64,000 nt of DNA, from contig NZ_MLAR01000003.1 of assembly GCF_002272925.1 (NCBI RefSeq), positions 117,040 through 181,039 of the forward strand, read 5' to 3'. Made by a program: the position numbers and the translations under genes. Shown piece after piece: positions 45,174-53,377 of this stretch; positions within the stretch are counted from its first letter, which is position 1; each line of letters starts with the position of its first letter. A model generated the notes under the pieces. It was not told where the DNA came from and searched no databases. It was given only the letters and a program-made list of their open reading frames with translations. This stretch comes from Helicobacter sp. 13S00401-1. GTDB lineage: Bacteria; Campylobacterota; Campylobacteria; Campylobacterales; Helicobacteraceae.

Positions 45174-47486
45174 TTAAAGATAAACAAGCTTGCCGCCACT
45201 ACCCCCTGCGTTAAATGGAGCATTTACAAAGCCTTTTACAAACTTACTTTTTTCTAAATAATTTGTAACTAGGCTTTGTAAGATCTTATTACCCTTGCCA
45301 TGCACTATTAAAACCTCGCTAAAACCTGCCATTAGCGCGTTAGATATAAAACTATCCATAGCTTCTAGGGCTTCTTCTTTAGTTAAGCCGTGCAGATCTA
45401 GTTTAAGATCACCTTTTACCTCAGCACTTAGTGTATAACTTATAGTAGTTTTATTAGGGCGCAAGCCTTTAGGCGCACTTAACTCACTAACCCTAGCATT
45501 AATCTTTATGCCATTTTCTAACTCTAAAATATACTCACTTTTTAAAACTTTTATAACCTTAGCCTTGCTTCCTTTATACTCAACTATCTCATCTAGCTTA
45601 AAGTTTTTATGTTTGTTTGTAAGCTCTAACTTAGCTTCTTTATTACTAGCTTCCCTCTTATCAACCTTAGTTAAAGCCTTGTGTATAAGCGTGCTTTCAT
45701 TTGACTTAGTAGGTAGCTTTTTAAGTAGCATCTTTAGTTCTTTTATGCTTTGGTTGTACTCTCTTTGAAGCTCAAATTTTAGATTTTGATAAACACTTTT
45801 TAGCTCTTTACTTTGAGATTCTAAACTTTGGATCTTTTTAGCATAGTCTTTTTTAAGCTTTTCTAACTCAAGATTATTTTGCTTTAACTTAGTTATCTCA
45901 TAGGCGTGAGTTTCTATCAAGTTATCAAGCCTTAAGGAATCTTCTCCATGAAACTCTTGTGCTTTTTTAACTAAGCTTAGTGGGATTCCATACTTTAAGG
46001 CACTTTCAAAGGCGTAACTTTTACCTATACCTTCTATAAACTCATACTTTGGCAAACTTTTTTCTATATCAAACATAGCAGCGATTAATGCCACTTTTGG
46101 ATTGCTCGCTAGCAGGCTTGCTAACTCTTTATGGTGAGTAGTGATAACTATCTTAGAATCTTGATTTAACATGTGCTCTAAGATGGTCTTATAAAGACTA
46201 GAAGCCTCTTTAGTGTCAGTGCCTATTTCTATCTCATCTATACCTAAGATCATATGGTTTAGATTAAGTATCTTTGTGACTTCTTTTATACGCCCTGAAA
46301 AAGTGGAGATATCTTGCTTGCTATCTTGTGGGTCTTGGGAGATAAGCTCAATATGCTTTATATAAGGAATCTTACTTAAAGTAGCATTTATAGCCATAGG
46401 TATAAAGTACTTAGCACAAAAGCTAGCACTTAGGATACTTTTTAAAAGCATGGTTTTACCGCCGGCATTAACCCCAGTTACTAAAAGCAGTTGTTTATCA
46501 AAACTTACATTAAAAGACTTAGCATTTTTAATGCTTGGATGTTTATAGTCTTTTAAGACAAAATCAAAGTTTGCCAAATCGCTAGAGTGTACTGCCTTTA
46601 CAAACTCATAGTTATAAGCCCTAGCAAAGCTTAATCTAGCTAGGGCTGCATCTAAAAAGTCAAACTCCCTATCTAAAAAGTTCACAAAAGGCATATGGCG
46701 CCTTAAAGCAGCGCTTAACTCTTTAGCTATAGATTCTAAGACTAGATGAAGCTTATCTTCAAGGGCGTGCACTTGGCTTAGTGCATGTTCTGTGCTACTT
46801 GGCACTACATAAAAAAAGCCACTACTTGACCTTGATATAACGCGCGCTTTTAAGACGTTACTAAACCCGGCCCTTAATAAAAGTGCTTGCTTGCCTTCTA
46901 TTAAGTGTACTTGCTTATCTACAAGATACTCTTGCAAAGTAGCTTGATTAAGCACAGAAACAAGGGCATCTTTAAAGCGTTTTTGTGCACTTTCTAAGGC
47001 TAGATTTATAGAATCTAAGTCTTTATTAAACCCTTTCTTAATGTTGCCTTCTTTATCAAAAGCCTTTAACACTTCTAATATATCTAGTGGAAAAACTATA
47101 CGATTAAAGTAGTCTTTTAAGCCCTCATCTAAGTCGCTTCTTCCTTGCCAGGCTAAAAAGTAGCGTATGATTTTTACAAACTCATAAAGGCTTTTTAGAT
47201 CTAAGTAACCTCCTTTTTTAAGGCTTAAAAAAAGAGGGTTTAAAACTTTTATCTTTGGAGCGTCTTCAAAAGTGTACTTTTCTAAGTAGGTAACTAGGTC
47301 TTGAAGCTTAGGCATATTAGCCACGTTAAGGTGTTTTACAAGTTTAGCTTCTAAAGCCTTTTTTTCTTCTAACCCTTCTTCTAAGATATCTAGTTTTAAG
47401 TCTTTTTCCCTAGCAAAGAATCCTAAAAAAGATTCTAAGAAGCTACCTAACCCTAGTCTATTGATATGCATATCTTTTATTGACAC
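45174..47486 (-). CDS. mutS2: MutS2-family ATPase with Smr domain
   Basis: 770 residues. Walker A VTGVNAGGKTMLLKSIL (about residues 337-353), Walker B LGIDEIEIGTDTKEASSLY, a long coiled coil (about residues 515-600) and a C-terminal Smr nuclease domain with LDLHGLTKEEALEAMDSF and VLIVHGKGNKIL. MutS2 has no mismatch repair role; it limits homeologous recombination and, in Bacillus, splits collided ribosomes. H. pylori MutS2 suppresses recombination and repairs oxidised bases. The start MSIKDMHINRLG has a second Met; either may be used. Confidence 0.95.
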   Translation of the reverse strand: MSIKDMHINRLGLGSFLESFLGFFAREKDLKLDILEEGLEEKKALEAKLVKHLNVANMPKLQDLVTYLEKYTFEDAPKIKVLNPLFLSLKKGGYLDLKSLYEFVKIIRYFLAWQGRSDLDEGLKDYFNRIVFPLDILEVLKAFDKEGNIKKGFNKDLDSINLALESAQKRFKDALVSVLNQATLQEYLVDKQVHLIEGKQALLLRAGFSNVLKARVISRSSSGFFYVVPSSTEHALSQVHALEDKLHLVLESIAKELSAALRRHMPFVNFLDREFDFLDAALARLSFARAYNYEFVKAVHSSDLANFDFVLKDYKHPSIKNAKSFNVSFDKQLLLVTGVNAGGKTMLLKSILSASFCAKYFIPMAINATLSKIPYIKHIELISQDPQDSKQDISTFSGRIKEVTKILNLNHMILGIDEIEIGTDTKEASSLYKTILEHMLNQDSKIVITTHHKELASLLASNPKVALIAAMFDIEKSLPKYEFIEGIGKSYAFESALKYGIPLSLVKKAQEFHGEDSLRLDNLIETHAYEITKLKQNNLELEKLKKDYAKKIQSLESQSKELKSVYQNLKFELQREYNQSIKELKMLLKKLPTKSNESTLIHKALTKVDKREASNKEAKLELTNKHKNFKLDEIVEYKGSKAKVIKVLKSEYILELENGIKINARVSELSAPKGLRPNKTTISYTLSAEVKGDLKLDLHGLTKEEALEAMDSFISNALMAGFSEVLIVHGKGNKILQSLVTNYLEKSKFVKGFVNAPFNAGGSGGKLVYL

Positions 47487-47795
47487 CTTTTATATAGTCC
47501 TTATAGCTTTAACTTTTTTAGTCAAATTATAAAGCAAATTTAAAGACTTAAAAGAAATATCTTTGCTTGTAGTTTTATTATCTTGTGACTGCAGTTTTTA
47601 TAGCATTTGTAATCTTATCTTTATGAAAAAAGCACATTGTGTGTTGCTAACTTTTGCATGCTTTAACATAAACTAGAATCTAGCTTTAACTAGGATCACT
47701 ACAGCTATCTTCATCTAAAACACTAGGCTAGCAAACTCTAAAAGTGCGTGTACTAGATATCTTATGAACACAAAAAATAACATTAATACTTAAAA

Positions 47796-47810
47796 TAATA
47801 ATTATTATTA
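47796..47810 (+). promoter_or_regulatory. Fur box, exact match to the H. pylori consensus
   Basis: TAATAATTATTATTA fits TAATAATnATTATTA at every position. It ends 18 bases before the -10 element TATAAT (47829-47834), so it covers the -35 region. Iron-loaded Fur should repress the autotransporter gene. Confidence 0.7.
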
Positions 47811-47828
47811 TTTTTATCTAATATAAGA

Positions 47829-47834
47829 TATAAT
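47829..47834 (+). promoter_or_regulatory. -10 element of the autotransporter gene
   Basis: TATAAT in AAGATATAATGCCC, with the Fur box just upstream. The expected transcription start is near 47841, about 104 bases before the ATG at 47945, which has AAAGG seven bases upstream. Confidence 0.55.
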
Positions 47835-47944
47835 GCCCTTTATTTCCAAAAATATAATCTTAGATTTGATTCCATAGTTTAGGGCTAATAGCTTTTGAAA
47901 GTAAAGAATCTAAAAATCACAAACACTTTAAGAAAGGTTTCTCA

Positions 47945-50821
47945 ATGCACCATGTAGATTCCACACATACAAATGATAGTTTTAATACACAATCACCTAG
48001 TCCATTAACCCAGTCTAATTTGCAATATAAACTATGCAAGCTAGCCAAGCAAACCATGTTAGCTCCAGTTTTGTTCTCATCCCTACTTTTAGGAGCTGAA
48101 GGTCCTGTTGTAGCTATGGAAGAAGAGCCTAGCGGTGAAAGTAAAGCTCAAGCTATCAAGTTTAAAGATACTGACACTATAACTATAAAAGATATCAGCG
48201 GCTCTAGTGATAAAGTCCAAGTTGAAGTAAAAAATGGAGAAAGTAGTCCGAGCAAAACTACAAATCTAGATTTAATACAAGATGGCAGTAATAAAAAAAT
48301 AGTCATCACTTTAGAATCTAACCCCACTACCCCAGCAAGCACACGCGCTACAGAATCTACAGACATCCCTTTTGCTAAGCTATTTAACACTAGCTCTAGC
48401 ACACTAGGAGATTTAAACATTAATGGCGGTAAGGTTGATGGCCTAGAGCTAACTTTAGGGAAACAAGAGCGTAGCGGTAGGATAAATGGTAATCTAGAGC
48501 TAAATAAAACTGAGCTTAAAGCACAAAAGATAGATGGTGCTCGCATAACTATCAAGCTAAAAGATGGATCAAATATCACTGCCCCTGAGATAAGAAATGT
48601 ATTTAAGCTAGTTACTGAAGGAGGAAGCAAGGATGCTCCAAACATCATAAAAGCAACTGAAAGTATAAGTGGAGGAGAGAGGGGTTTAGCCCTCATAGAT
48701 GAAGCTAGTTTTAGTCCTTATACAAACATAGAAGTGGGTCAGCAAAGTAACTCAGATATAGCCTTTGGAGTGAGTAATCCTACTTTTTACTTTGACACTA
48801 CAGAATCTAGTTTTGATATAGCAACTATTAAATCAAGTAATCCACTAGGATCTAATGTAATCCTCCAGCCTTTCTTACTTGATGGAGGAGATATAGAACT
48901 AACTAATCTTAAGATAGAAGCTACAAATATAGATACATCTAAAAACCATTTTGAAAAGTTTTTTGAAAAAGTAAGCGATAAAACAACTACAGCACTTTTA
49001 CTTAAAGAAGCCATGCTAGAAAGTAAGGGCAGGATACTTTTAGGTGGAGAACGTATCCCAGTAGTAGAAGAAGTAAGTGATTCTAGGTTAGATTATGCAG
49101 ATGGTGGTTTAAAAGGCAAGGAGTATTTTGATACTAAAGAATATGATGCTAAAGGCCTAGATGGAACCACTGATAAAGGCAAGTATAAGCTAGGTAAAAA
49201 GAACTTAGAATCTAATTTCACTTTAGTGAATTTCTACTTTGGTAAAAAAGTAGGAGATGAGAGCGAGGAAGATAAAAAGATAATAGAGGCAAATAAAAAT
49301 ATAGATGAAGAAAATAAAAAGATAGTAGAAAGCAACAAACAAGTAGCTGAAAATAACAAAAAAATAGATGAAGAAAACAAACCAATCATAGAAAGGAATA
49401 ACAAGATAGCAGAGGAGAATAAAAAAATAAGAGAAAGAAATAAGGCAAAGGCTGAGGGAGAAGAAAAAGAAGCATTAAAGCCTATTACTGAATTTCCAAA
49501 ACAAAGAGAAAGAACCAAACCTCTACAAGAAAAACAACAAATCTACGCCAAAAAACTAAGTCTACTTGCTAAATATAATGAAACAGGGCTAGTTGATATA
49601 GTAAGCAAAGAGGACAAACCTTCTTTTGATGATAGCCTGCAAGTAATACTAAAAACTCCAAGTGATAACCTAAAAGATCTAGCCTTGCAGATAGGCAAGT
49701 CACACGGAAGGCTTAAGGCTAACTCTACAAGCGCAAAAGTCTTTGATAAATTTATATTTATAGAAGGTAGCTCACAGGGTGAAGTAAAACAAAATGTAGA
49801 AGCCTTGCTAACTGACTTGCTACCAAGTGATTTAAATAACACTGTTCAAAACTATGCTTTAGAATCTAATCTAAACACAATCTATACGCTAGATAACATA
49901 GTCTCTACCTCTTCCCTTGCTAACTTACTAAAAGGCTTTAATATCAGTAAGCTAAAGTTTGCAGAGGCTGCCTTAACAAACATAGCTAGTGATGTAAACT
50001 ATGAGTATGTAAGTTACTCTAGTATAGAAGCCTACGCACAAGCACTTTATACTAATATCTATCAAGCTGCTAGAAGTGGGGTAAAAAGTTATACATCTAA
50101 TGGCTTTGGCGTTATAGCCGGAGTAAACTATAGACCTGAAGGTGTGCTTGAAAATCTAATGTTTGGAGCCTCTTTAAGTTATCTTTATTCAAGGACTGAC
50201 TTTGATGCTAACTACAACACCTTAGCCCCAAGAATTTATGCCTACTCATTAGGAGAAGGCTTTGTCTATCAAGCTTCACTTGGCTATGCGCTCCATCTTA
50301 TAGGCCAAACTAGGATGCAAACTAACTGGAATGCAAAAGCAAGCTCTAGTTATGCAGCAAATGAGATTAATGCCTCTTTACTACTAGGCTATAAGCTAAA
50401 CTTTGATAAACACACTATCCTTCCAGCCTTGAGACTTAGCTACTCCCTTTTAGCTCAAGGGGCTTATAGTGAGATAGGAGAGTTTGGTTTAAAAGTAGGA
50501 TCTAAAACACAAAACGCCCTCTTACCCTCCCTAGGCATAGGATATGAACTAAGTGCAAATGAAAGTTTAAAGCTAGGGGCTGCTTTTTATGTATCTTATG
50601 ATGTTATGTCTAGTAATCTTATTAGCAATGTTTCTTTTTTAGATGAAGAGATAAACTTTGATGTTATAACTCTAGCTAACACTCCACTAGGAGCTAATAT
50701 TAATCTAAATGCTAGATATAACATAGGAGAAAGTAGCAATCTAGGACTTACTTACATAGGCACTTTTAAGCAAGACTTAATAGCTACTACATTAAGTCTT
50801 AGATATAGCTATAGTTTTTAA
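47945..50821 (+). CDS. Autotransporter outer-membrane protein with charged coiled-coil segment
   Basis: 958 residues. A long N-terminal extension (about residues 1-35, with KLCKLAKQ) leads to a hydrophobic signal near residues 36-60 (TMLAPVLFSSLLLG). The passenger (about 60-430) is Ser/Thr/Lys-rich beta-type sequence with repeated LDLIQ/LNINGGKVDG/LELNKTELKA strands. Residues about 438-505 are a striking ENKKI-type heptad coiled coil. From about residue 680 a C-terminal beta-barrel runs to the terminal YSYSF, with alternating aromatic strands such as FGVIAGVNYRPEGVLENLMF. It secretes its own passenger to the surface as a probable adhesin or related factor. Passenger function is not identifiable. 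Confidence 0.88.
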   Translation: MHHVDSTHTNDSFNTQSPSPLTQSNLQYKLCKLAKQTMLAPVLFSSLLLGAEGPVVAMEEEPSGESKAQAIKFKDTDTITIKDISGSSDKVQVEVKNGESSPSKTTNLDLIQDGSNKKIVITLESNPTTPASTRATESTDIPFAKLFNTSSSTLGDLNINGGKVDGLELTLGKQERSGRINGNLELNKTELKAQKIDGARITIKLKDGSNITAPEIRNVFKLVTEGGSKDAPNIIKATESISGGERGLALIDEASFSPYTNIEVGQQSNSDIAFGVSNPTFYFDTTESSFDIATIKSSNPLGSNVILQPFLLDGGDIELTNLKIEATNIDTSKNHFEKFFEKVSDKTTTALLLKEAMLESKGRILLGGERIPVVEEVSDSRLDYADGGLKGKEYFDTKEYDAKGLDGTTDKGKYKLGKKNLESNFTLVNFYFGKKVGDESEEDKKIIEANKNIDEENKKIVESNKQVAENNKKIDEENKPIIERNNKIAEENKKIRERNKAKAEGEEKEALKPITEFPKQRERTKPLQEKQQIYAKKLSLLAKYNETGLVDIVSKEDKPSFDDSLQVILKTPSDNLKDLALQIGKSHGRLKANSTSAKVFDKFIFIEGSSQGEVKQNVEALLTDLLPSDLNNTVQNYALESNLNTIYTLDNIVSTSSLANLLKGFNISKLKFAEAALTNIASDVNYEYVSYSSIEAYAQALYTNIYQAARSGVKSYTSNGFGVIAGVNYRPEGVLENLMFGASLSYLYSRTDFDANYNTLAPRIYAYSLGEGFVYQASLGYALHLIGQTRMQTNWNAKASSSYAANEINASLLLGYKLNFDKHTILPALRLSYSLLAQGAYSEIGEFGLKVGSKTQNALLPSLGIGYELSANESLKLGAAFYVSYDVMSSNLISNVSFLDEEINFDVITLANTPLGANINLNARYNIGESSNLGLTYIGTFKQDLIATTLSLRYSYSF

Positions 50822-50872
50822 TGCGCTTTATAGCTATATAAAGATTATAGACTTTGCTTTTTGCTTACTACT

Positions 50873-50929
50873 CATGGGCTTTATTGGTTATGAATCTAGA
50901 CAAACTAGATTCTAACACCAAAGCCCATG
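50873..50929. terminator. Terminator between the autotransporter and galE
   Basis: CATGGGCTTT (50873-50882) pairs with AAAGCCCATG (50920-50929). Inside, AATCTAG (50893-50899) pairs with CTAGATT (50905-50911). The 57-base hairpin lies between convergent genes. A plus-strand TTTAT follows; the minus strand has weaker T content. Confidence 0.6.
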
Positions 50930-50999
50930 TTTATAAAAATAGCGATATCTAGGCAGTTACTTTAGCAAAACCAGGGCTTTGCTAAGTTGTATAAAATCT

Positions 51000-52028
51000 T
51001 TATATATTAATATCAGCATTATGTACTAAAAGATACTTTTCCCAAAGATAAGCGCCCATAGCTATCTCTTCTAAACTAGCATGTTTTGGCTCCCAGCCTG
51101 TGGCTTTAAGCTTAGCATTATTAGCTATTAAGATAGCTGGATCTCCTGCCCTAGGAGGTGCAAGCAAAACTTTAAAGTTTACTCCACTAACCCTTCTTAC
51201 ACACTCTACAACCTCTTTTACACTAAAGCCTGAGTTATACCCTACATTATAAGCAGTGTTTATGCCTTTATTGTCTTGCAACATATTAAAAGCGCTAATG
51301 TGTGCGTTAGCTAAGTCATCTACATGTATATAGTCTCTTATACAAGTACCATCTTTTGTTGGGTAGTTATCCCCAAAGATACTCATACTTTCTCTCTTGC
51401 CAACAGCACATTCACAAGCTACTTTTATAAGATGGGTTGCATTCTCACTTCTTTGACCTAGGGCTATATCTTCATAGTTATTACCACTATAAGCACCAGC
51501 AACATTAAAGTAGCGAAGGGCTATATAGTTTAAACCATAAGCTTTTTGACTATCTCTTAATATCTCTTCTATCATCTTTTTTGAGTTTCCATAAGGATTG
51601 ATAGGAAGGAGGGGTTCTTCTTCAGTAACTGGTACATTTTGCGGGTTGCCATAAACTGCTGCAGTTGAAGAAAAGATAAAGTTTTTAACGCCATACTTAA
51701 CACAAAGTCCTATAAGCATAGCAGTGCCACCAGTGTTGTTAATATAGTATTTGAGAGGATCTTTTACGCTTTCTTCTACTGTAAGAGAAGCTGCAAAGTG
51801 CACTACACAATCTATCTTATAATTTGAAAATACATCCTCACAAGTCTGAAAGTCCATCTCTTCAAAAACTACTCTTTCTTCAAAAAGATGTCTTAAAAGT
51901 TTATAGTTTTCTTTAAAGCCTGTAACTAAGCTATCTACTATGACTATTTTATGGTCTGTGTTTTGTAAAAACGCCATCGCTGTGTGAGAACCTATATATC
52001 CGCACGCTCCAGTTATAAGTAAAGTCAT
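51000..52028 (-). CDS. galE: UDP-glucose 4-epimerase
   Basis: 342 residues. The NAD-binding motif GACGYIGSH (residues 7-15), the FAASLTVEESVKDPLKYY segment and the catalytic Y-x3-K as YGNSKK (about residues 146-151) are intact, with Ser/Thr from FSSTAAVYG. It interconverts UDP-glucose and UDP-galactose for lipooligosaccharide. It stands near nonulosonate-type genes but has its own upstream region. Confidence 0.95.
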   Translation of the reverse strand: MTLLITGACGYIGSHTAMAFLQNTDHKIVIVDSLVTGFKENYKLLRHLFEERVVFEEMDFQTCEDVFSNYKIDCVVHFAASLTVEESVKDPLKYYINNTGGTAMLIGLCVKYGVKNFIFSSTAAVYGNPQNVPVTEEEPLLPINPYGNSKKMIEEILRDSQKAYGLNYIALRYFNVAGAYSGNNYEDIALGQRSENATHLIKVACECAVGKRESMSIFGDNYPTKDGTCIRDYIHVDDLANAHISAFNMLQDNKGINTAYNVGYNSGFSVKEVVECVRRVSGVNFKVLLAPPRAGDPAILIANNAKLKATGWEPKHASLEEIAMGAYLWEKYLLVHNADINI

Positions 52029-52080
52029 AACATCTCCTTAAAATCTTGGTCTAGCCAATATTATAGCGTCTTGATTTCGT

Positions 52081-52086
52081 TATAAT
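52081..52086 (+). promoter_or_regulatory. -10 element of the thioesterase gene
   Basis: TATAAT at 52081-52086, within TTCGTTATAATTTTCG, is 27 bases upstream of the ATG. AAGGAA serves as the ribosome-binding site. The galE start is on the other strand only about 50 bases away. Confidence 0.45.
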
Positions 52087-52112
52087 TTTCGTTTTTAATT
52101 TAAGGAATAATA

Positions 52113-52583
52113 ATGATAAATGATAATGAAATATTTGATAGTAGGATTTTACAACTTAGTGTGTTAGTAACACCGGATATGGCAAACTTTAGTGGCGTTA
52201 TGCACGGAGGAGACTTACTTAGAATCCTAGATCAAGTAGCCTACTCATGTGCTAGTAGATACACAGGAAAAAACGTAGTTACTTTAAGTGTAGAAAGAGT
52301 GCTTTTTAAACACCCTATCCCTATTGGCAACCTTTTACACTTTTTAGCAAACATCAACTACACTGGCCGCACAAGTTGTGAAGTTGGTATAAAAGTTATA
52401 ACTGAAAATATACAAAATCACTCAGTTATCCACTCTAATAGCTCTTATTTTACCATGGTAGCACTAGATGAAAATGGTAGACCTACACCTATCCCACCAC
52501 TTAACCCTCAAACTGATGAAGAAAAAAGACGCTTTGCAGATGGCTTAAGAAGAAAGCAATCACACAGCCCAAAAAATTTCTAA
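52113..52583 (+). CDS. Hotdog-fold acyl-CoA thioesterase
   Basis: 156 residues. The pattern NFSGVMHGGDLLRILDQVAY (about residues 24-43), then SVERVLFKHPIPIGNLLHFL and NYTGRTSCEVGIKV, fits the YciA/Acot hotdog acyl-CoA thioesterase group, which hydrolyses acyl-CoAs to control the free CoA and fatty-acid pool. The C-terminal tail is basic. It is divergent from galE. Confidence 0.9.
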   Translation: MINDNEIFDSRILQLSVLVTPDMANFSGVMHGGDLLRILDQVAYSCASRYTGKNVVTLSVERVLFKHPIPIGNLLHFLANINYTGRTSCEVGIKVITENIQNHSVIHSNSSYFTMVALDENGRPTPIPPLNPQTDEEKRRFADGLRRKQSHSPKNF

Positions 52584-52612
52584 CTTTTAGCTTTTCTAAC
52601 TACGCAAATAAC

Positions 52613-52643
52613 TTTAAAGCCTATTTCAAAAATAGGCTTTAAA
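52613..52643. terminator. Bidirectional terminator hairpin
   Basis: TTTAAAGCCTATTT (52613-52626) pairs perfectly with AAATAGGCTTTAAA (52630-52643) around loop CAA, a 14-base stem between the convergent thioesterase and cytidylyltransferase genes. T-rich sequence follows on both strands within about 10-25 bases. Confidence 0.7.
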
Positions 52644-52685
52644 CTACATTTTTAAACCTAACTTTTTTTTAATAGCAACCCTTCT

Positions 52686-53375
52686 TTAAAGCCTAAACTT
52701 AGAAAGACTTTCCATAACAAGACTTGCTAGTAAAAAATCACTCTCATCATCTATATCTATACCCTTAAATGAAGGCATCAAGAAAGGCTTTTTGTTGTGA
52801 TTTAATTTAGAATCTTGCCTTAGCTTACTTATATCGTTTATATAAATAGCACCATTAATCTCATAAAGGCTTTCATAGTCTTGGCGTCTAGTAGCCTTGC
52901 TTTCACTCACACTTTCTAAAAATCCTTTTTCATCTAGTTTTCTAAGTAGATTTATATGCTTTCTAGCCTTGCACACACTTACTACATCTTCTTTAGATTC
53001 TAAGTACTGCTTAAAGGCTGCTTTTATATCACTAGCTTGTCTTAAAGGACTAGTAGGCTGCAAAAAGATCAAAGTTTCAAACTCTAACCCTAAAGCTTTT
53101 AAGGACTTCAAACTTTCAGTTATAACTAAAGTGCTATTTGCAGTATCACTTGAAGCCTCTTTGCTTCTTAAAAATGGTACCTTTGCACCATAATCTATAG
53201 CAATATCTGCATACTCCTTACTATCAGTACTAACTAAAGTGTAGTCACATACGCCAGATTCTAAGGCTGCTTGTATAGTATAAGCAAGTAAGGGCTTACC
53301 ACAAAGTGGCTTTATGTTTTTATGGGCTAATCCTTTTGAGCCACTACGTGCTGGGATTAAAGCTAGTGTTTTCAA
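52686..53375 (-). CDS. CMP-nonulosonate (sialic/legionaminic-type) cytidylyltransferase
   Basis: 229 residues from a TTG start at 53375: LALIPARSGSKGLAHKNIKP, the signature of CMP-sugar synthetases, followed by TLVSTDSKEYADIA, then LIFLQPTSPLRQASDIKAA. It would activate a sialic-acid-like sugar with CTP for surface glycans or flagellin. An ORF extends upstream to 53429, but that would overlap the preceding gene by about 50 bases. The TTG lies two bases after the upstream stop with GTGGGG about 11 bases before it, and matches the family start. Sialic versus legionaminic substrate cannot be decided here. Confidence 0.85.
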   Translation of the reverse strand: MKTLALIPARSGSKGLAHKNIKPLCGKPLLAYTIQAALESGVCDYTLVSTDSKEYADIAIDYGAKVPFLRSKEASSDTANSTLVITESLKSLKALGLEFETLIFLQPTSPLRQASDIKAAFKQYLESKEDVVSVCKARKHINLLRKLDEKGFLESVSESKATRRQDYESLYEINGAIYINDISKLRQDSKLNHNKKPFLMPSFKGIDIDDESDFLLASLVMESLSKFRL

Positions 53376-53377
53376 GA

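Larger units (their letters stand above)
47487..47944. other. Intergenic region upstream of the autotransporter
   Basis: About 460 bases, very AT-rich. It holds the mutS2 upstream region, one TAGAATCTA copy (47674-47682), an exact Fur box (47796-47810) and a -10 (47829-47834). The transcript leader to the autotransporter would be about 105 bases. I see no gene in it. Confidence 0.6.

Noticed and set aside
48148..48696. 182-codon open frame on the minus strand inside the autotransporter
   Set aside because: It mirrors the codon pattern of the real gene, has no ribosome-binding site, and its product is hydrophobic low-complexity sequence.
49234..49518. Minus-strand frame rich in Phe/Ser/Leu opposite the coiled coil
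   Set aside because: It is the antisense of the repetitive Glu/Asn/Lys segment and imitates a membrane protein by composition only.
52103..52130. AATAATAATGATAAATGATAATGA resembling a Fur box at the thioesterase start
   Set aside because: It overlaps the ribosome-binding site and first codons (Met-Ile-Asn-Asp-Asn-Glu), is not a proper inverted repeat, and lies downstream of the -10.
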